DNA of 33,153 bases from Bryobacteraceae bacterium (lineage in GTDB: Bacteria; Acidobacteriota; Terriglobia; Bryobacterales; Bryobacteraceae), in the NCBI GenBank assembly GCA_025924475.1, contig JAICIH010000018.1:1-33153 (forward strand), given 5' to 3'. The notes beneath the pieces were generated by a model. That model made no database searches. It saw only the letters and a list, made by a program, of their open reading frames with translations, and was not told where the DNA came from. The position numbers and the translations under genes are program-made. Of this stretch, positions 1-7,998 are shown piece by piece; positions within the stretch are counted from its first letter, which is position 1; every line of letters starts with the position of its first letter.

Positions 1-507
1 GATATCCGGTGGACGGGATCGGCAATCGAGTGCCGGGTCTACGCTGAAGATCCGGATAACAACTTTCTTCCGAGCCCCGGCCGGATTACACATTACACGG
101 AGCCGAGCGGACCGGGCGTGCGGGTGGATGGCGGCGTGTATGGCGGCTGGACGGTACCGCTCGAATATGATCCCTTGCTGGCCAAGCTGTGCGTTTGGAG
201 CGACACGCGTGATTCGGCCATAGCGCGTATGCGTCGCGCGCTTGCTGAGTACCGCGTGTTGGGGATTACCACGAATTTACGAATGTTTTCACGCCTGATG
301 ATGGACGAAGCCTGGAGAGCGGGCGAGTTGCATACCGGCCTGCTCGGTGAATTTCAACAGCGCCAGGAGCCCGAGCCGCCGGAGCCGCATGCGCGGCTTG
401 CCGCGATGCTGGCGGCTGTCCAGGCTGGACGGAAGCAGCCCGCGAAAGCGCCTGAGAATGTTCGCAGCGCCTGGCAGGTTGAGGCGCGTAGAGGACTTCT
501 GCGTTGA
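1..507 (+). CDS. accC: Biotin carboxylase, C-terminal part (5' end outside window)
   Basis: The reading frame is open from base 1, so only the last 168 codons are present. The first residues contain AIECRVYAEDP followed by FLPSPGRI, the hallmark of the biotin carboxylase C-terminal domain. PLEYDPLLAKLCVW and RMRRALAEYRVLGITTN follow, also typical of the family. The enzyme carboxylates biotin on its carrier protein using ATP and bicarbonate, the first half-reaction of acetyl-CoA, propionyl-CoA or other acyl-CoA carboxylases. Its TGA stop overlaps the TTG start of the carrier-protein gene by four bases, so the two are probably translationally coupled. Which acyl-CoA is carboxylated cannot be told, because the carboxyltransferase genes are not visible. 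Confidence 0.93.
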   Translation, partial: DIRWTGSAIECRVYAEDPDNNFLPSPGRITHYTEPSGPGVRVDGGVYGGWTVPLEYDPLLAKLCVWSDTRDSAIARMRRALAEYRVLGITTNLRMFSRLMMDEAWRAGELHTGLLGEFQQRQEPEPPEPHARLAAMLAAVQAGRKQPAKAPENVRSAWQVEARRGLLR

Positions 508-1010
508 AGCTCCAGATCGACCTGGATGGCAAGACCTATACTCTGGAAGTCGAAATCGAAAACGGCCAGATTCGTTATTCGGTCGAAGGTTCCGAAGGAG
601 ATGCCTCGGTTGTGGAGACCATGCCGGGGGTATTTTCCGTATTGGTGGGGGATCGCAGTTTTCTGGTAAGCCTCGGCCCCGGTGAGGCAGGAGGAAGCGA
701 TTTTGAAGTGTGGCCCAATGGGGAGCAGCGCCACGCGATCTCGTTAGCAGATCTGCGCGACCGATCGAGCCGCCGCGCTCAGGGTTTGGGACATGGGCCC
801 GTGGAAGTGCGCGCGCAAATGCCGGGCAAAGTAATCAAAGTGCTGGCCGCTCCCGGCGCCAATGTCGAAGCCGGCGATGGACTGGTCGTAGTAGAAGCCA
901 TGAAGATGCAGAATGAAATGAAAGCGCCCAAGAGCGGACGTGTCGTGCGCATCCATGTGAAAGAAGGCGCCACCGTAGCGGCGGGCGAACCCTTGGTGGT
1001 TGTGGAATAA
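504..1010 (+). CDS. Biotin carboxyl carrier protein (biotin/lipoyl attachment domain)
   Basis: This 168-residue protein ends in a complete biotinyl domain. The VVVEAMKMQNEM motif puts the biotinylated lysine at about residue 134, and the C-terminal beta hairpin (APKSGRVVRIHVKEGATV) is intact. The N-terminal half (residues 1-90) is a beta-rich region like the linker before the biotin domain in long acyl-CoA carboxylase alpha chains. This suggests that a normally fused alpha subunit is split into two genes here. The start is TTG, inside the stop of the upstream carboxylase gene (sequence TTGA); no earlier in-frame start is plausible. It carries CO2 between the carboxylase and a carboxyltransferase in the cytoplasm. 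Family assignment is secure; the partner carboxyltransferase is unknown. Confidence 0.92.
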   Translation: MKLQIDLDGKTYTLEVEIENGQIRYSVEGSEGDASVVETMPGVFSVLVGDRSFLVSLGPGEAGGSDFEVWPNGEQRHAISLADLRDRSSRRAQGLGHGPVEVRAQMPGKVIKVLAAPGANVEAGDGLVVVEAMKMQNEMKAPKSGRVVRIHVKEGATVAAGEPLVVVE

Positions 1011-1012
1011 CG

Positions 1013-1771
1013 ATGGCGAAACCCGACTGCAAGCAATGTGGCGGAACTGGCTGGTTGCTAACCGAAGAAGAAGGAGTTTCTTCAGCGGAGCGCTGCGAGT
1101 GTGTGGCAGAATCGCGTGCCACCGCTTTAGAAGCCGACGCGCGAATTCCCACTAGCTACCAGAATGCGTCATTCGACAATTTTTTAATTCCTCATGACAA
1201 CCCGATGGCCAGCTCGGGCTTAAGCAAAGCCATGAGCATGGTGAGAAGCTATACGCGCCAATACCCGGCGCTGACGAAACCCGGGTTACTGTTGGTGGGA
1301 CCGCCAGGAGTGGGGAAGACGCATCTGGCGGTAGCGGCGCTGCGCCTGCTTCTCGCGCGCGGGCACGAAGGCGTGTTTTACGATTACCAGAATTTGTTGG
1401 ATCGCATCCGCTCCGGATTCAACGAAACACTGGGGGGCAGTAACCGCGAAGCCTATCAATCCGCTCTCGAAACGGAGCTATTGCTGCTCGACGATTTGGG
1501 CGCGCATCGAGTGACCGAATGGGTGGAAGATACGGTAACTTCGATCATCACCTATCGGTGTAATCACAAAAAAGCATTTCTTGCGACGACGAATCTGCCC
1601 GATCCGGACCTGGGTGGCGCGCTGGCGGAAAAATCGGCCGTTCCGGGAGCGCATTCCTATCGCACAACGCTGATAGAAAGAATCGGTGAGCGGGCGCGCT
1701 CGCGTTTGTTTGAGATGTGTACGATCATCCCCATGTGGGGGATTAGCGATTACCGGTTGCGTGGGCGCTAG
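1013..1771 (+). CDS. DnaC/IstB-like AAA+ ATPase with N-terminal zinc-binding cysteines
   Basis: 252 residues. The AAA+ core has Walker A GPPGVGKTH (residues 96-104) and Walker B LLLLDDLG (about 157-164). Next comes a sensor-1-like region, AFLATTNLP. Near the C-terminus are RIGERARSRLFEMC and an arginine-rich end, as in DnaC, DnaI and IstB proteins. The N-terminus carries C6-x2-C9-GGTGW and C28-x-C30, a likely zinc site like that in DnaI-type helicase loaders. The family loads the replicative helicase or acts in DNA repair or transposition. No transposase lies nearby, so an IS21 IstB role is unlikely. The ATG is two bases after the carrier-protein stop, which suggests a shared transcript, although there is no obvious functional link to biotin enzymes. 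Confidence 0.85.
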   Translation: MAKPDCKQCGGTGWLLTEEEGVSSAERCECVAESRATALEADARIPTSYQNASFDNFLIPHDNPMASSGLSKAMSMVRSYTRQYPALTKPGLLLVGPPGVGKTHLAVAALRLLLARGHEGVFYDYQNLLDRIRSGFNETLGGSNREAYQSALETELLLLDDLGAHRVTEWVEDTVTSIITYRCNHKKAFLATTNLPDPDLGGALAEKSAVPGAHSYRTTLIERIGERARSRLFEMCTIIPMWGISDYRLRGR

Positions 1772-1775
1772 GAGG

Positions 1776-1798
1776 CCGCTCCCTCACGGTTGCGGTTC
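1776..1798 (+). repeat. REP-like intergenic repeat, copy A
   Basis: A 23-base element begins CCGCTCCCTCACGGT and ends with GCGGTTC. Its ends CCGC and GCGG can pair. It fills the 38-base gap between the converging ATPase and STAS genes. Two related copies are at 9139-9162 and, inverted, at 19844-19865. Confidence 0.6.
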
Positions 1799-1809
1799 TT
1801 TGCCGACTG

Positions 1810-2169
1810 TTAGGCCGCCGCGCCGGCACCAAAACTTTCCACCGCTTTCTTTTCGTCATCGAAGGACGAGAAGATCGTGTGCAGTTTGGTGATCTGCATC
1901 AGATCGTGTAGCTTGCCTTGCAGGTGGAGCAGCTTCAGGGCGGCGCCTTGATTGGTGGCGGTGGTGTAAGCGCTCACGAGTTCGCCAAGGCCGGCGCTGT
2001 CTACGTAGCTCACGCCCGCCATGTTCAAAATAATCTGTTTGTTTCCCTGTGCGAGGAGAGAGCGCAGCTCATCTCGCAGAATGCCGGTGCTTTCGCCCAG
2101 AGTAATTCTGCCCGTGAGATCGACAATTGCCACATTTCCAACCCGCCGCGTTTTTGCTGTGAGCGCCAT
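1810..2169 (-). CDS. STAS-domain anti-sigma factor antagonist (SpoIIAA-like)
   Basis: 119 residues form a single STAS domain. The conserved phosphorylation loop reads YVDSAGLGELV, with the regulatory serine at residue 58 after D57. The start region VGNVAIVDLTGRITLGE is also typical. Proteins of this family bind or release an anti-sigma factor or serine kinase depending on phosphorylation of that serine. They act in partner-switching control of sigma factors or, in some bacteria, of secretion and motility. No anti-sigma kinase or phosphatase gene is adjacent, so the partner is elsewhere. The gene follows the cyclase-family gene by 14 bases on the same strand and is probably co-transcribed. No clear Shine-Dalgarno sequence precedes the ATG. 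Confidence 0.9.
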   Translation of the reverse strand: MALTAKTRRVGNVAIVDLTGRITLGESTGILRDELRSLLAQGNKQIILNMAGVSYVDSAGLGELVSAYTTATNQGAALKLLHLQGKLHDLMQITKLHTIFSSFDDEKKAVESFGAGAAA

Positions 2170-2183
2170 GTTCTACATAGTAG

Positions 2184-2831
2184 CTATTTTTTGCGGAGGA
2201 TGGCGCGCGCCGGGGAACCGTCGCAGCCGGCGATGCGGAGCGGCAGGCACACCAGTTCGTATTCGCCTTCTGACACTGCTGTCAAATCGAGTCCTTCTAA
2301 AATCCAGACGCCCGAATTTAGCAGGATCTGGTGGGTCTCCGTGCCGTCTCCTTGAAACAAGCCGATGGAAAGATAATCCACGCCAACTAACGGAACACGG
2401 CGCTCGGCGAGAAGGCGCGCACCGGTAGCGTTCACTGCCACAAAGCTGGTGTCGAAATCCTGGTTTTCCCAACGGCGGTTGGAATTGCGGGTCTTGAAAA
2501 GCACGCGCTCGCCCGGCTGGATATTCTTCGATTCCAACTGCGCCCGGCCCAGGCTGGATACGTTAGGAACTTCAATCACACGCGCGGGGCCAACGGCGAG
2601 CGCGAGCGGAAATCGATCGATACCGGCCGCACCGTCGATGAAGTGGCAGGGCGCATCCATGTGCGTACCTGTATGAGCGGTCATGCGGCACATGGTGACG
2701 TTCGCGGTCGCGCCTTGCGCGATTTCCGATAGACGTTCAAAGCTCGGCTCCGGGTCGCCGGGCCAATGCACCATGCCGCTGGAAAGCGGGACAGAAATAT
2801 CGATCCAGTTCAGGTCGTTGGTTGTCGCCAT
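2184..2831 (-). CDS. Cyclase-family hydrolase (kynurenine formamidase-like)
   Basis: 215 residues from the ATG at 2831. The metal-binding motif HTGTHMDAPCHF is present, as in the cyclase/kynurenine formamidase family (PF04199), with PLSSGMVHWPGDP near the start and LVGVDYLSIG in the second half. These are usually cytoplasmic zinc- or manganese-dependent amidohydrolases acting on formylkynurenine, cyclic imides or related substrates. The exact substrate is not predictable, and no tryptophan-degradation genes are nearby. A longer reading frame extends upstream to 2948, but its extra 39 residues overlap the divergent gene and look non-coding, so the start at MATTNDLNW is preferred. It precedes the STAS gene on the same strand. 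Confidence 0.87.
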   Translation of the reverse strand: MATTNDLNWIDISVPLSSGMVHWPGDPEPSFERLSEIAQGATANVTMCRMTAHTGTHMDAPCHFIDGAAGIDRFPLALAVGPARVIEVPNVSSLGRAQLESKNIQPGERVLFKTRNSNRRWENQDFDTSFVAVNATGARLLAERRVPLVGVDYLSIGLFQGDGTETHQILLNSGVWILEGLDLTAVSEGEYELVCLPLRIAGCDGSPARAILRKK

Positions 2832-2848
2832 GGAATTCAAAAGGTAGT

Positions 2849-2878
2849 ATTCTACATAAGTGCGGCTATTGCTGGCAA
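2849..2878 (-). promoter_or_regulatory. Candidate sigma-70 promoter for the cyclase-STAS pair
   Basis: Reading the reverse strand, TTGCCA (2873-2878) and TAGAAT (2849-2854) are 18 bases apart, each matching the sigma-70 consensus at five of six positions. They lie 18-47 bases upstream of the cyclase ATG and overlap the start of the divergent propeller gene. Assigned by eye only. Confidence 0.4.
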
Positions 2879-4428
2879 GCCTGTTAGTCGCGTCTCTCGA
2901 CGCACAGATTAGCACGTCGCAGTACGATAACGCGCGCACTGGCGCCAATATTCACGAGACTGTTTTAAATCCCCGCAATGTGGAGGTAAATCGCTTTGGC
3001 AGAGTGTTTCGGTTGCCCGTGGATGGAGACATTTACGCGCAGCCGCTCTACTTGCCAAACCTGGCGATTCCGGGAAAAGGAACGCACAATGTAGTTTTCG
3101 TCGCTACCGAGCACGACAGTGTTTACGCCTTCGACGCCGCCGCAGAGCCGAAGGAGCCGTTATGGAAAGTGAACTTTACCGATTCCACAAGGCAGATCAC
3201 CACGATTCCGCTCGAAAACGTGCATTGTCCGTTTCTGAATCCTGAAGTGGGCATTACATCCACGCCGGTTATTGATGCACAGAGCGGCACGCTGTATGTG
3301 CTGGTGCGAACCAAGGAATCCGGCCGCTTTTGGCAGCGCCTGCACGCTTTGGATGTGCGAACCGGCCGCGAAAAATTCGGCGGGCCGGTGGTGATTCGCG
3401 CATCGGTGGAAAGCCGCGTCAAGAGTCTGTTCGGATTCGGCCCTTCGCAGACGATCGAATTTCTTGCATTGCACGAGAACCCGAGAGCGGCATTATTGCT
3501 TGATCGAGGAACTGTTTATCTGACCTGGGGCTCGTCTTGCGATGTCGGTCCCTATTATGGCTGGGTGCTTGCGTATGACGCGCGTACTCTGCGCCAGAAG
3601 GGTGTGTTGAACACCGCTCCGGAAGCGGCGCTGAGCGGCATTTGGCAAAGCGATACGGGTCCGGCTGCGGATGAAGAAGGAAATGTTTACACGATCACCG
3701 GAAATGGAGTGTTTAATGCCGCATCCGGCGGGCGCGATTTCGGCGATAGCGTGATTAAGGTTGGTTTTACGACGGCGGGCTTCGCGGTAAAGGATTATTT
3801 CACGCCTTCCGACCAGGAGCAGCGCAACCGCACCGATGCCGACCTGGGCTCGGGCGGCCCGTTGCTCGTGCCGCCACAACCAGGTTCGAGAAGCCGGCTT
3901 CTGATCGCCGTCGGCAAGGGACACGAATTGTTTGTGCTGGATCGGGAGCGGATGGGCAAATTCCGCCTAGGCAATAATCGCCATGCCCTTCAGATGGTGC
4001 GGCTCGGTGGCGGAGTGTTCGGAGCGCCGGCTTACTGGAATGGACATATTTACGTCAGCGCGGAGGACGACGTCCTGAAAGATTTCCGGATCGAAGGCGA
4101 TCGGCTGACGCTCTCCTCGCAAGGTGAAATGCGATTCACGCCCCCGGCTGCGATTCCTTCTGTTTCGGCGAACGGCTCGCAGGACGGAATCGTTTGGTTG
4201 ATCGAAACCGTCCGCGGGCATACGAGCAACACGCCGGCGGTGCTGCATGCTTATGATGCGCAGGACCTTTCGCTTGAGCTATATAGCAGCGAGCAAAATA
4301 GCGGCCGCGACCGGGCGGGCGCTGCGCTGCATTTTACGATTCCGGTAGTGGCAAATGGGCGGGTGTACGTCCCGTCTTCGCGGGAGCTGGATGTCTATGG
4401 ACTTCTAAGTTCTGGAAACGCCAAATGA
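2860..4428 (+). CDS. Secreted PQQ-type beta-propeller protein
   Basis: 522 residues. The GTG start at 2860 opens directly into a Sec-type signal peptide (VRLLLASLLVASLDAQ) with a possible cleavage site after DA-Q. AAGG lies about 13 bases upstream. Mature-region blocks such as VVFVATEHDSVYAFDA, GITSTPVIDAQSGTLYVL, LHALDVRTG and PVVANGRVYVPSSRELDVYG are the repeating W- or Y-containing strands of a PQQ-like (quinoprotein) propeller. Proteins of this type are exported. Some bind PQQ and oxidise alcohols or sugars, but many acidobacterial members have no demonstrated activity and no catalytic quinoprotein signature is evident here. It starts only 28 bases from the divergent cyclase gene. Family assignment is good; enzymatic function is unknown. 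Confidence 0.85.
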   Translation: MRLLLASLLVASLDAQISTSQYDNARTGANIHETVLNPRNVEVNRFGRVFRLPVDGDIYAQPLYLPNLAIPGKGTHNVVFVATEHDSVYAFDAAAEPKEPLWKVNFTDSTRQITTIPLENVHCPFLNPEVGITSTPVIDAQSGTLYVLVRTKESGRFWQRLHALDVRTGREKFGGPVVIRASVESRVKSLFGFGPSQTIEFLALHENPRAALLLDRGTVYLTWGSSCDVGPYYGWVLAYDARTLRQKGVLNTAPEAALSGIWQSDTGPAADEEGNVYTITGNGVFNAASGGRDFGDSVIKVGFTTAGFAVKDYFTPSDQEQRNRTDADLGSGGPLLVPPQPGSRSRLLIAVGKGHELFVLDRERMGKFRLGNNRHALQMVRLGGGVFGAPAYWNGHIYVSAEDDVLKDFRIEGDRLTLSSQGEMRFTPPAAIPSVSANGSQDGIVWLIETVRGHTSNTPAVLHAYDAQDLSLELYSSEQNSGRDRAGAALHFTIPVVANGRVYVPSSRELDVYGLLSSGNAK

Positions 4429-4465
4429 GACAATAGAAACAGATCGCCCCAATTTGTAAGTAGAA

Positions 4466-7400
4466 TTGTGGCTGCCTACCCGGTCTGTGGTGAAAACAAC
4501 AATTCAGGAACTATACGAGCGTGAAGGGCTCGTCAAGCTCGACGGTATTTTCCTCAAGGAGTTACGCGAGACGGCGCCGGAATTATGTGAGCGGCTGCTC
4601 GCGGCACGCGAAAATCCGCCTGCCGCGCATACGAAAGCCGGCTCGGAGCTGATTATCGCGCTGGCTCCTTATGTCGAAGATTTCATCGGTAAATTGTTCG
4701 ACATCGAGAGTGACTTGAGCCGTCTGCAAAGAAAGCATTCGGAACTCGCCCCGCTCTACGCGATCAAGCGAAAATTCGTGCAGCGCAAGGCGCTCACCGG
4801 TTTCACTGCGGAATCGGCGAGTGAAATTGACGGCTTCGCCGTCGGTCGTGAGCTGGAAACGTTGATGGAGGAGCCGCTGACCGAGCTCGGCTTTGCCAAT
4901 CACCTGGCCAAGTGGCTGGAAAATGAAGCGGCGCACGCTGAACATCTTCGCCTGGCGACACTTTACACTGCCTGGGCTACGCTGTCTCCGCAGGGGAAAG
5001 CCAAACATGGCCGCGGCGTTCTGTTCAAAGTTCCGCACAAACTGGACATGCACCACCTGGTTCCTGTGGAATCGCTGGTGAACGGCGGATTGGTGCGATT
5101 GGAGCTGAATGACAGTCACCGGCGCCACCGCGAAGGATTTCAACTCACCGATCCAGGAACCGACCTGACAGGCGCTTTGGATCAGGCGCACTATTGCATC
5201 AAGTGCCATAACCAAGCGAAAGACAGTTGCTCGACTGGCCTCAAAGAAAAGACCGGCGCTTACAAGGCCAGCGTATTTGGCGTTCCGCTTGCCGGCTGTC
5301 CGCTCGATGAAAAAATTTCAGAACTGAACGCCGTGAAGGGGCAGGGCAACCCCATTGGCGCATTGGCAATTGTTGCGATCGATAATCCGATGGCTGCGGG
5401 GACCGGCCATCGCATCTGCAATGACTGCATGAAGTCCTGCATTTTCCAGAAGCAGGAACCGGTAGACATCCCGCAGGTGGAAACGCGGACTTTGAAAGAT
5501 GTGCTCGAACTGCCCTGGGGCTTCGAGATTTACAGCCTTCTGACGCGCTGGAACCCGCTCAACTTCACGCGTCCTTACCCGCGTCCTCGGACCGGATACA
5601 AAGTGCTCGTTGTCGGCTTAGGCCCGGCGGGCTTTACTCTGGCGCACCACCTGATGAACGACGGGCACACGGTCGTCGGTGTGGACGGATTGAAGATCGA
5701 GCCGCTGCCGGAGAATATTTCGGGTGTCGATCCTCACGGACGGCGGACCGCATTCGAACCGCTGCGCGATATTTCCGAGATTTACGAGCGGCTCGACCAG
5801 CGCGTGATGGCCGGATTTGGCGGTGTAGCCGAATACGGCATTACCGTTCGCTGGAACAAGAATTTTTTGAAGGTCATCCGGCTCCTGCTCGAGCGCCGCA
5901 AGGAATTCAGCATGTTCGGCGGGGTTCGATTCGGCGGCACCCTGACGGTGGATAGCGCTTTCGAGATGGGATTCGATCATATCGCTCTGTGCGCAGGAGC
6001 GGGCCGCCCGACGGTAATCCCGATGAAAAATGGCCTGGTTCGCGGCGTGCGCCAGGCGTCGGATTTCCTTATGGCGCTACAGTTGACCGGCGCGGCGAAG
6101 AGCGAATCACTGGCCAATCTGCAGATCCGCATGCCCATCGTGGTCATCGGCGGCGGTCTAACGGCGATCGATACGGCGACCGAGTCGCTCGCCTACTACG
6201 TGGTGCAGGTGGAAAAGTTTCTGAAACGCTATGAGTCGCTTGCTTCCGAATTGCCGGAGCGCGATCTAGCGGCGCAGTGGACCGGCGAAGAAGGGGAAAT
6301 CGCCAAAGAATTTCTCGAGCATGCGCGCGCGATTCGCGCCGAGCGTGCGGCGGCGAGCCGCGAGGGGAGAGCCCCGCGTCTAGCTGAGCTGCTGAATTCC
6401 TGGGGCGGCGCGACGATCGCTTATCGCCGGCGTATGATCGATGCGCCCAGCTACACGCTGAATCATGAGGAAGTGGCCAAGGCGCTCGAAGAAGGCGTGC
6501 GCTTTGCGGAATGTCTGACTCCGGAAGAAGTAGATCTCGATCGATATGGAGCGGCGGCGGCTTTGCGCTTAGAGAAGCAGCGTTTCGATGAGGCTACCGG
6601 CGCGCTAGTACCCACCGGCGAAAAGATTGTGCTGCCGGCCCGCGCCATTCTGGTGGCCGCGGGCACACAGCCCAACACCGTTCTGGCGCGGGAAGACGAG
6701 CATAACTTCCGGCTCGACGGACGTTATTTCCAGGCGGTGGATGAAGACGGCCAGCCGGTAAAACCCGAACGGATTGCCAAGCCCGCCCATCCGCAGGTGT
6801 TGATTTCGCTGCGGCCGGACGGAAGGGCCATCAGCTTCTTTGGCGACCTGCATCCTTCGTTTTCCGGCAATGTCGTAAAGGCGATGGGCGGAGCCAAGCA
6901 AGGATACCCGGTGGTTTCACGCGTGCTGGCGCGGCGAACAGCGGAGGCTCCGGCGCCGCAAGAATTGGTCGATCGGCTCAATCAGGAGTTGCGTGCGGTG
7001 GTTGAAGACGTGATTCGCCTGACGCCAACCATTCTCGAAATTGTGGTGCGCGCCCCGATTGCCGCACGGGCCTTTGAGCCGGGCCAGTTTTACCGATTGC
7101 AGAATTACGAGTCGCTGGCTCCGCGCACCAGCGATACGGTGCTCGCCATGGAAGGACTCGCGCTCACCGGCGCGAAAGTCGATCGCGAAAAAGGCCTGCT
7201 CTCAACGATTGTTCTCGAGATGGGCGGATCGTCGGACCTGTGTACGTTATTGAAGCCGGGTGAACCGGTGGTGCTGATGGGCCCGACAGGGAAACCCACG
7301 GAAACTCCGGCGCAGGAGATCGTTCTGCTTGCCGGCGGGGGGCTCGGTAACGCGGTTCTTTTCTCTATCGGACAGCAGTTGCGGGAGGCGGGCTCACGCG

Positions 7401-7981
7401 TCGTCTACTTCGCCGGCTACAAGAAGATTATCGACCGCTACAAAGTCGAGGAAATCGAAAAAGCCGCGGACGTGGTTATCTGGGTGTGCGATGAAGCGCC
7501 TGGATTTACTCCCGGCCGCGTGCAAGACAGCGCGTTTGTCGGGAATATCGTGGAAGCGATGACGTCCTACGGCCGCGGCGACCTGGGCGATGTCGAGATT
7601 CCGTTAAGCTCGGTCGATCGGCTGATCGTAATCGGCTCGGACGGTATGATGCGCGCTGTGCAGCAGGCGCGGCACTCCGTGCTGCGGCCGTATCTCAAGC
7701 CGGATCATCAGGCCATCGGCAGCATCAATTCGCCGATGCAGTGCATGATGAAGGAAATTTGTGCGCAGTGCCTGCAAATGCACAAGGACCCGGTGACTGG
7801 TAAAGAAACGGTTGTGTTCTCCTGCTTCAATCAGGACCAGCCGCTCGACCACGTGGAGTTCGCGAGTCTGCGCTCGCGCTTGAGCCAGAACGGCGCGCAG
7901 GAGAAACTCACGAAATTGTGGGTGGATCATTGCCTGCGCACGATCGGCGCGCGCGGAGAGTTGGCCGCGGCAACGCAATAA
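4466..7981 (+). CDS. Fused iron-sulfur flavoprotein, GltD/NfnB-like plus PyrK/NfnA-like
   Basis: 1171 residues. Residues 1-235 match nothing I recognise. A GltD-type 4Fe-4S module follows, with cysteines at about 244, 247, 255, 278, 318, 321 and 325. Two dinucleotide-binding motifs follow: GLGPAG (384-389, FAD) and VVIGGGLTAIDTATES (from 559, NAD(P)H). From about 850 there is a ferredoxin-reductase-like part: FEPGQFYRLQNY for flavin, LLAGGGLGNAVLFSIG for the nucleotide. It ends in CMMKEICAQC (1093-1102) plus C1120, like the 2Fe-2S site of PyrK and NfnA. This is the domain content of NADH-dependent ferredoxin:NADP oxidoreductase or sulfide dehydrogenase (SudAB) in one chain. The TTG start is uncertain; GTG at 4487 or 4490 is possible. 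Bifurcation is inference. Confidence 0.8.
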   Translation: MWLPTRSVVKTTIQELYEREGLVKLDGIFLKELRETAPELCERLLAARENPPAAHTKAGSELIIALAPYVEDFIGKLFDIESDLSRLQRKHSELAPLYAIKRKFVQRKALTGFTAESASEIDGFAVGRELETLMEEPLTELGFANHLAKWLENEAAHAEHLRLATLYTAWATLSPQGKAKHGRGVLFKVPHKLDMHHLVPVESLVNGGLVRLELNDSHRRHREGFQLTDPGTDLTGALDQAHYCIKCHNQAKDSCSTGLKEKTGAYKASVFGVPLAGCPLDEKISELNAVKGQGNPIGALAIVAIDNPMAAGTGHRICNDCMKSCIFQKQEPVDIPQVETRTLKDVLELPWGFEIYSLLTRWNPLNFTRPYPRPRTGYKVLVVGLGPAGFTLAHHLMNDGHTVVGVDGLKIEPLPENISGVDPHGRRTAFEPLRDISEIYERLDQRVMAGFGGVAEYGITVRWNKNFLKVIRLLLERRKEFSMFGGVRFGGTLTVDSAFEMGFDHIALCAGAGRPTVIPMKNGLVRGVRQASDFLMALQLTGAAKSESLANLQIRMPIVVIGGGLTAIDTATESLAYYVVQVEKFLKRYESLASELPERDLAAQWTGEEGEIAKEFLEHARAIRAERAAASREGRAPRLAELLNSWGGATIAYRRRMIDAPSYTLNHEEVAKALEEGVRFAECLTPEEVDLDRYGAAAALRLEKQRFDEATGALVPTGEKIVLPARAILVAAGTQPNTVLAREDEHNFRLDGRYFQAVDEDGQPVKPERIAKPAHPQVLISLRPDGRAISFFGDLHPSFSGNVVKAMGGAKQGYPVVSRVLARRTAEAPAPQELVDRLNQELRAVVEDVIRLTPTILEIVVRAPIAARAFEPGQFYRLQNYESLAPRTSDTVLAMEGLALTGAKVDREKGLLSTIVLEMGGSSDLCTLLKPGEPVVLMGPTGKPTETPAQEIVLLAGGGLGNAVLFSIGQQLREAGSRVVYFAGYKKIIDRYKVEEIEKAADVVIWVCDEAPGFTPGRVQDSAFVGNIVEAMTSYGRGDLGDVEIPLSSVDRLIVIGSDGMMRAVQQARHSVLRPYLKPDHQAIGSINSPMQCMMKEICAQCLQMHKDPVTGKETVVFSCFNQDQPLDHVEFASLRSRLSQNGAQEKLTKLWVDHCLRTIGARGELAAATQ

Positions 7982-7998
7982 CTCATATAATTTCAGAA

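Noticed and set aside
1013..1771. IS21 transposition helper IstB
   Set aside because: The ATPase has N-terminal zinc cysteines like helicase loaders, and no IstA transposase or terminal inverted repeats flank it.
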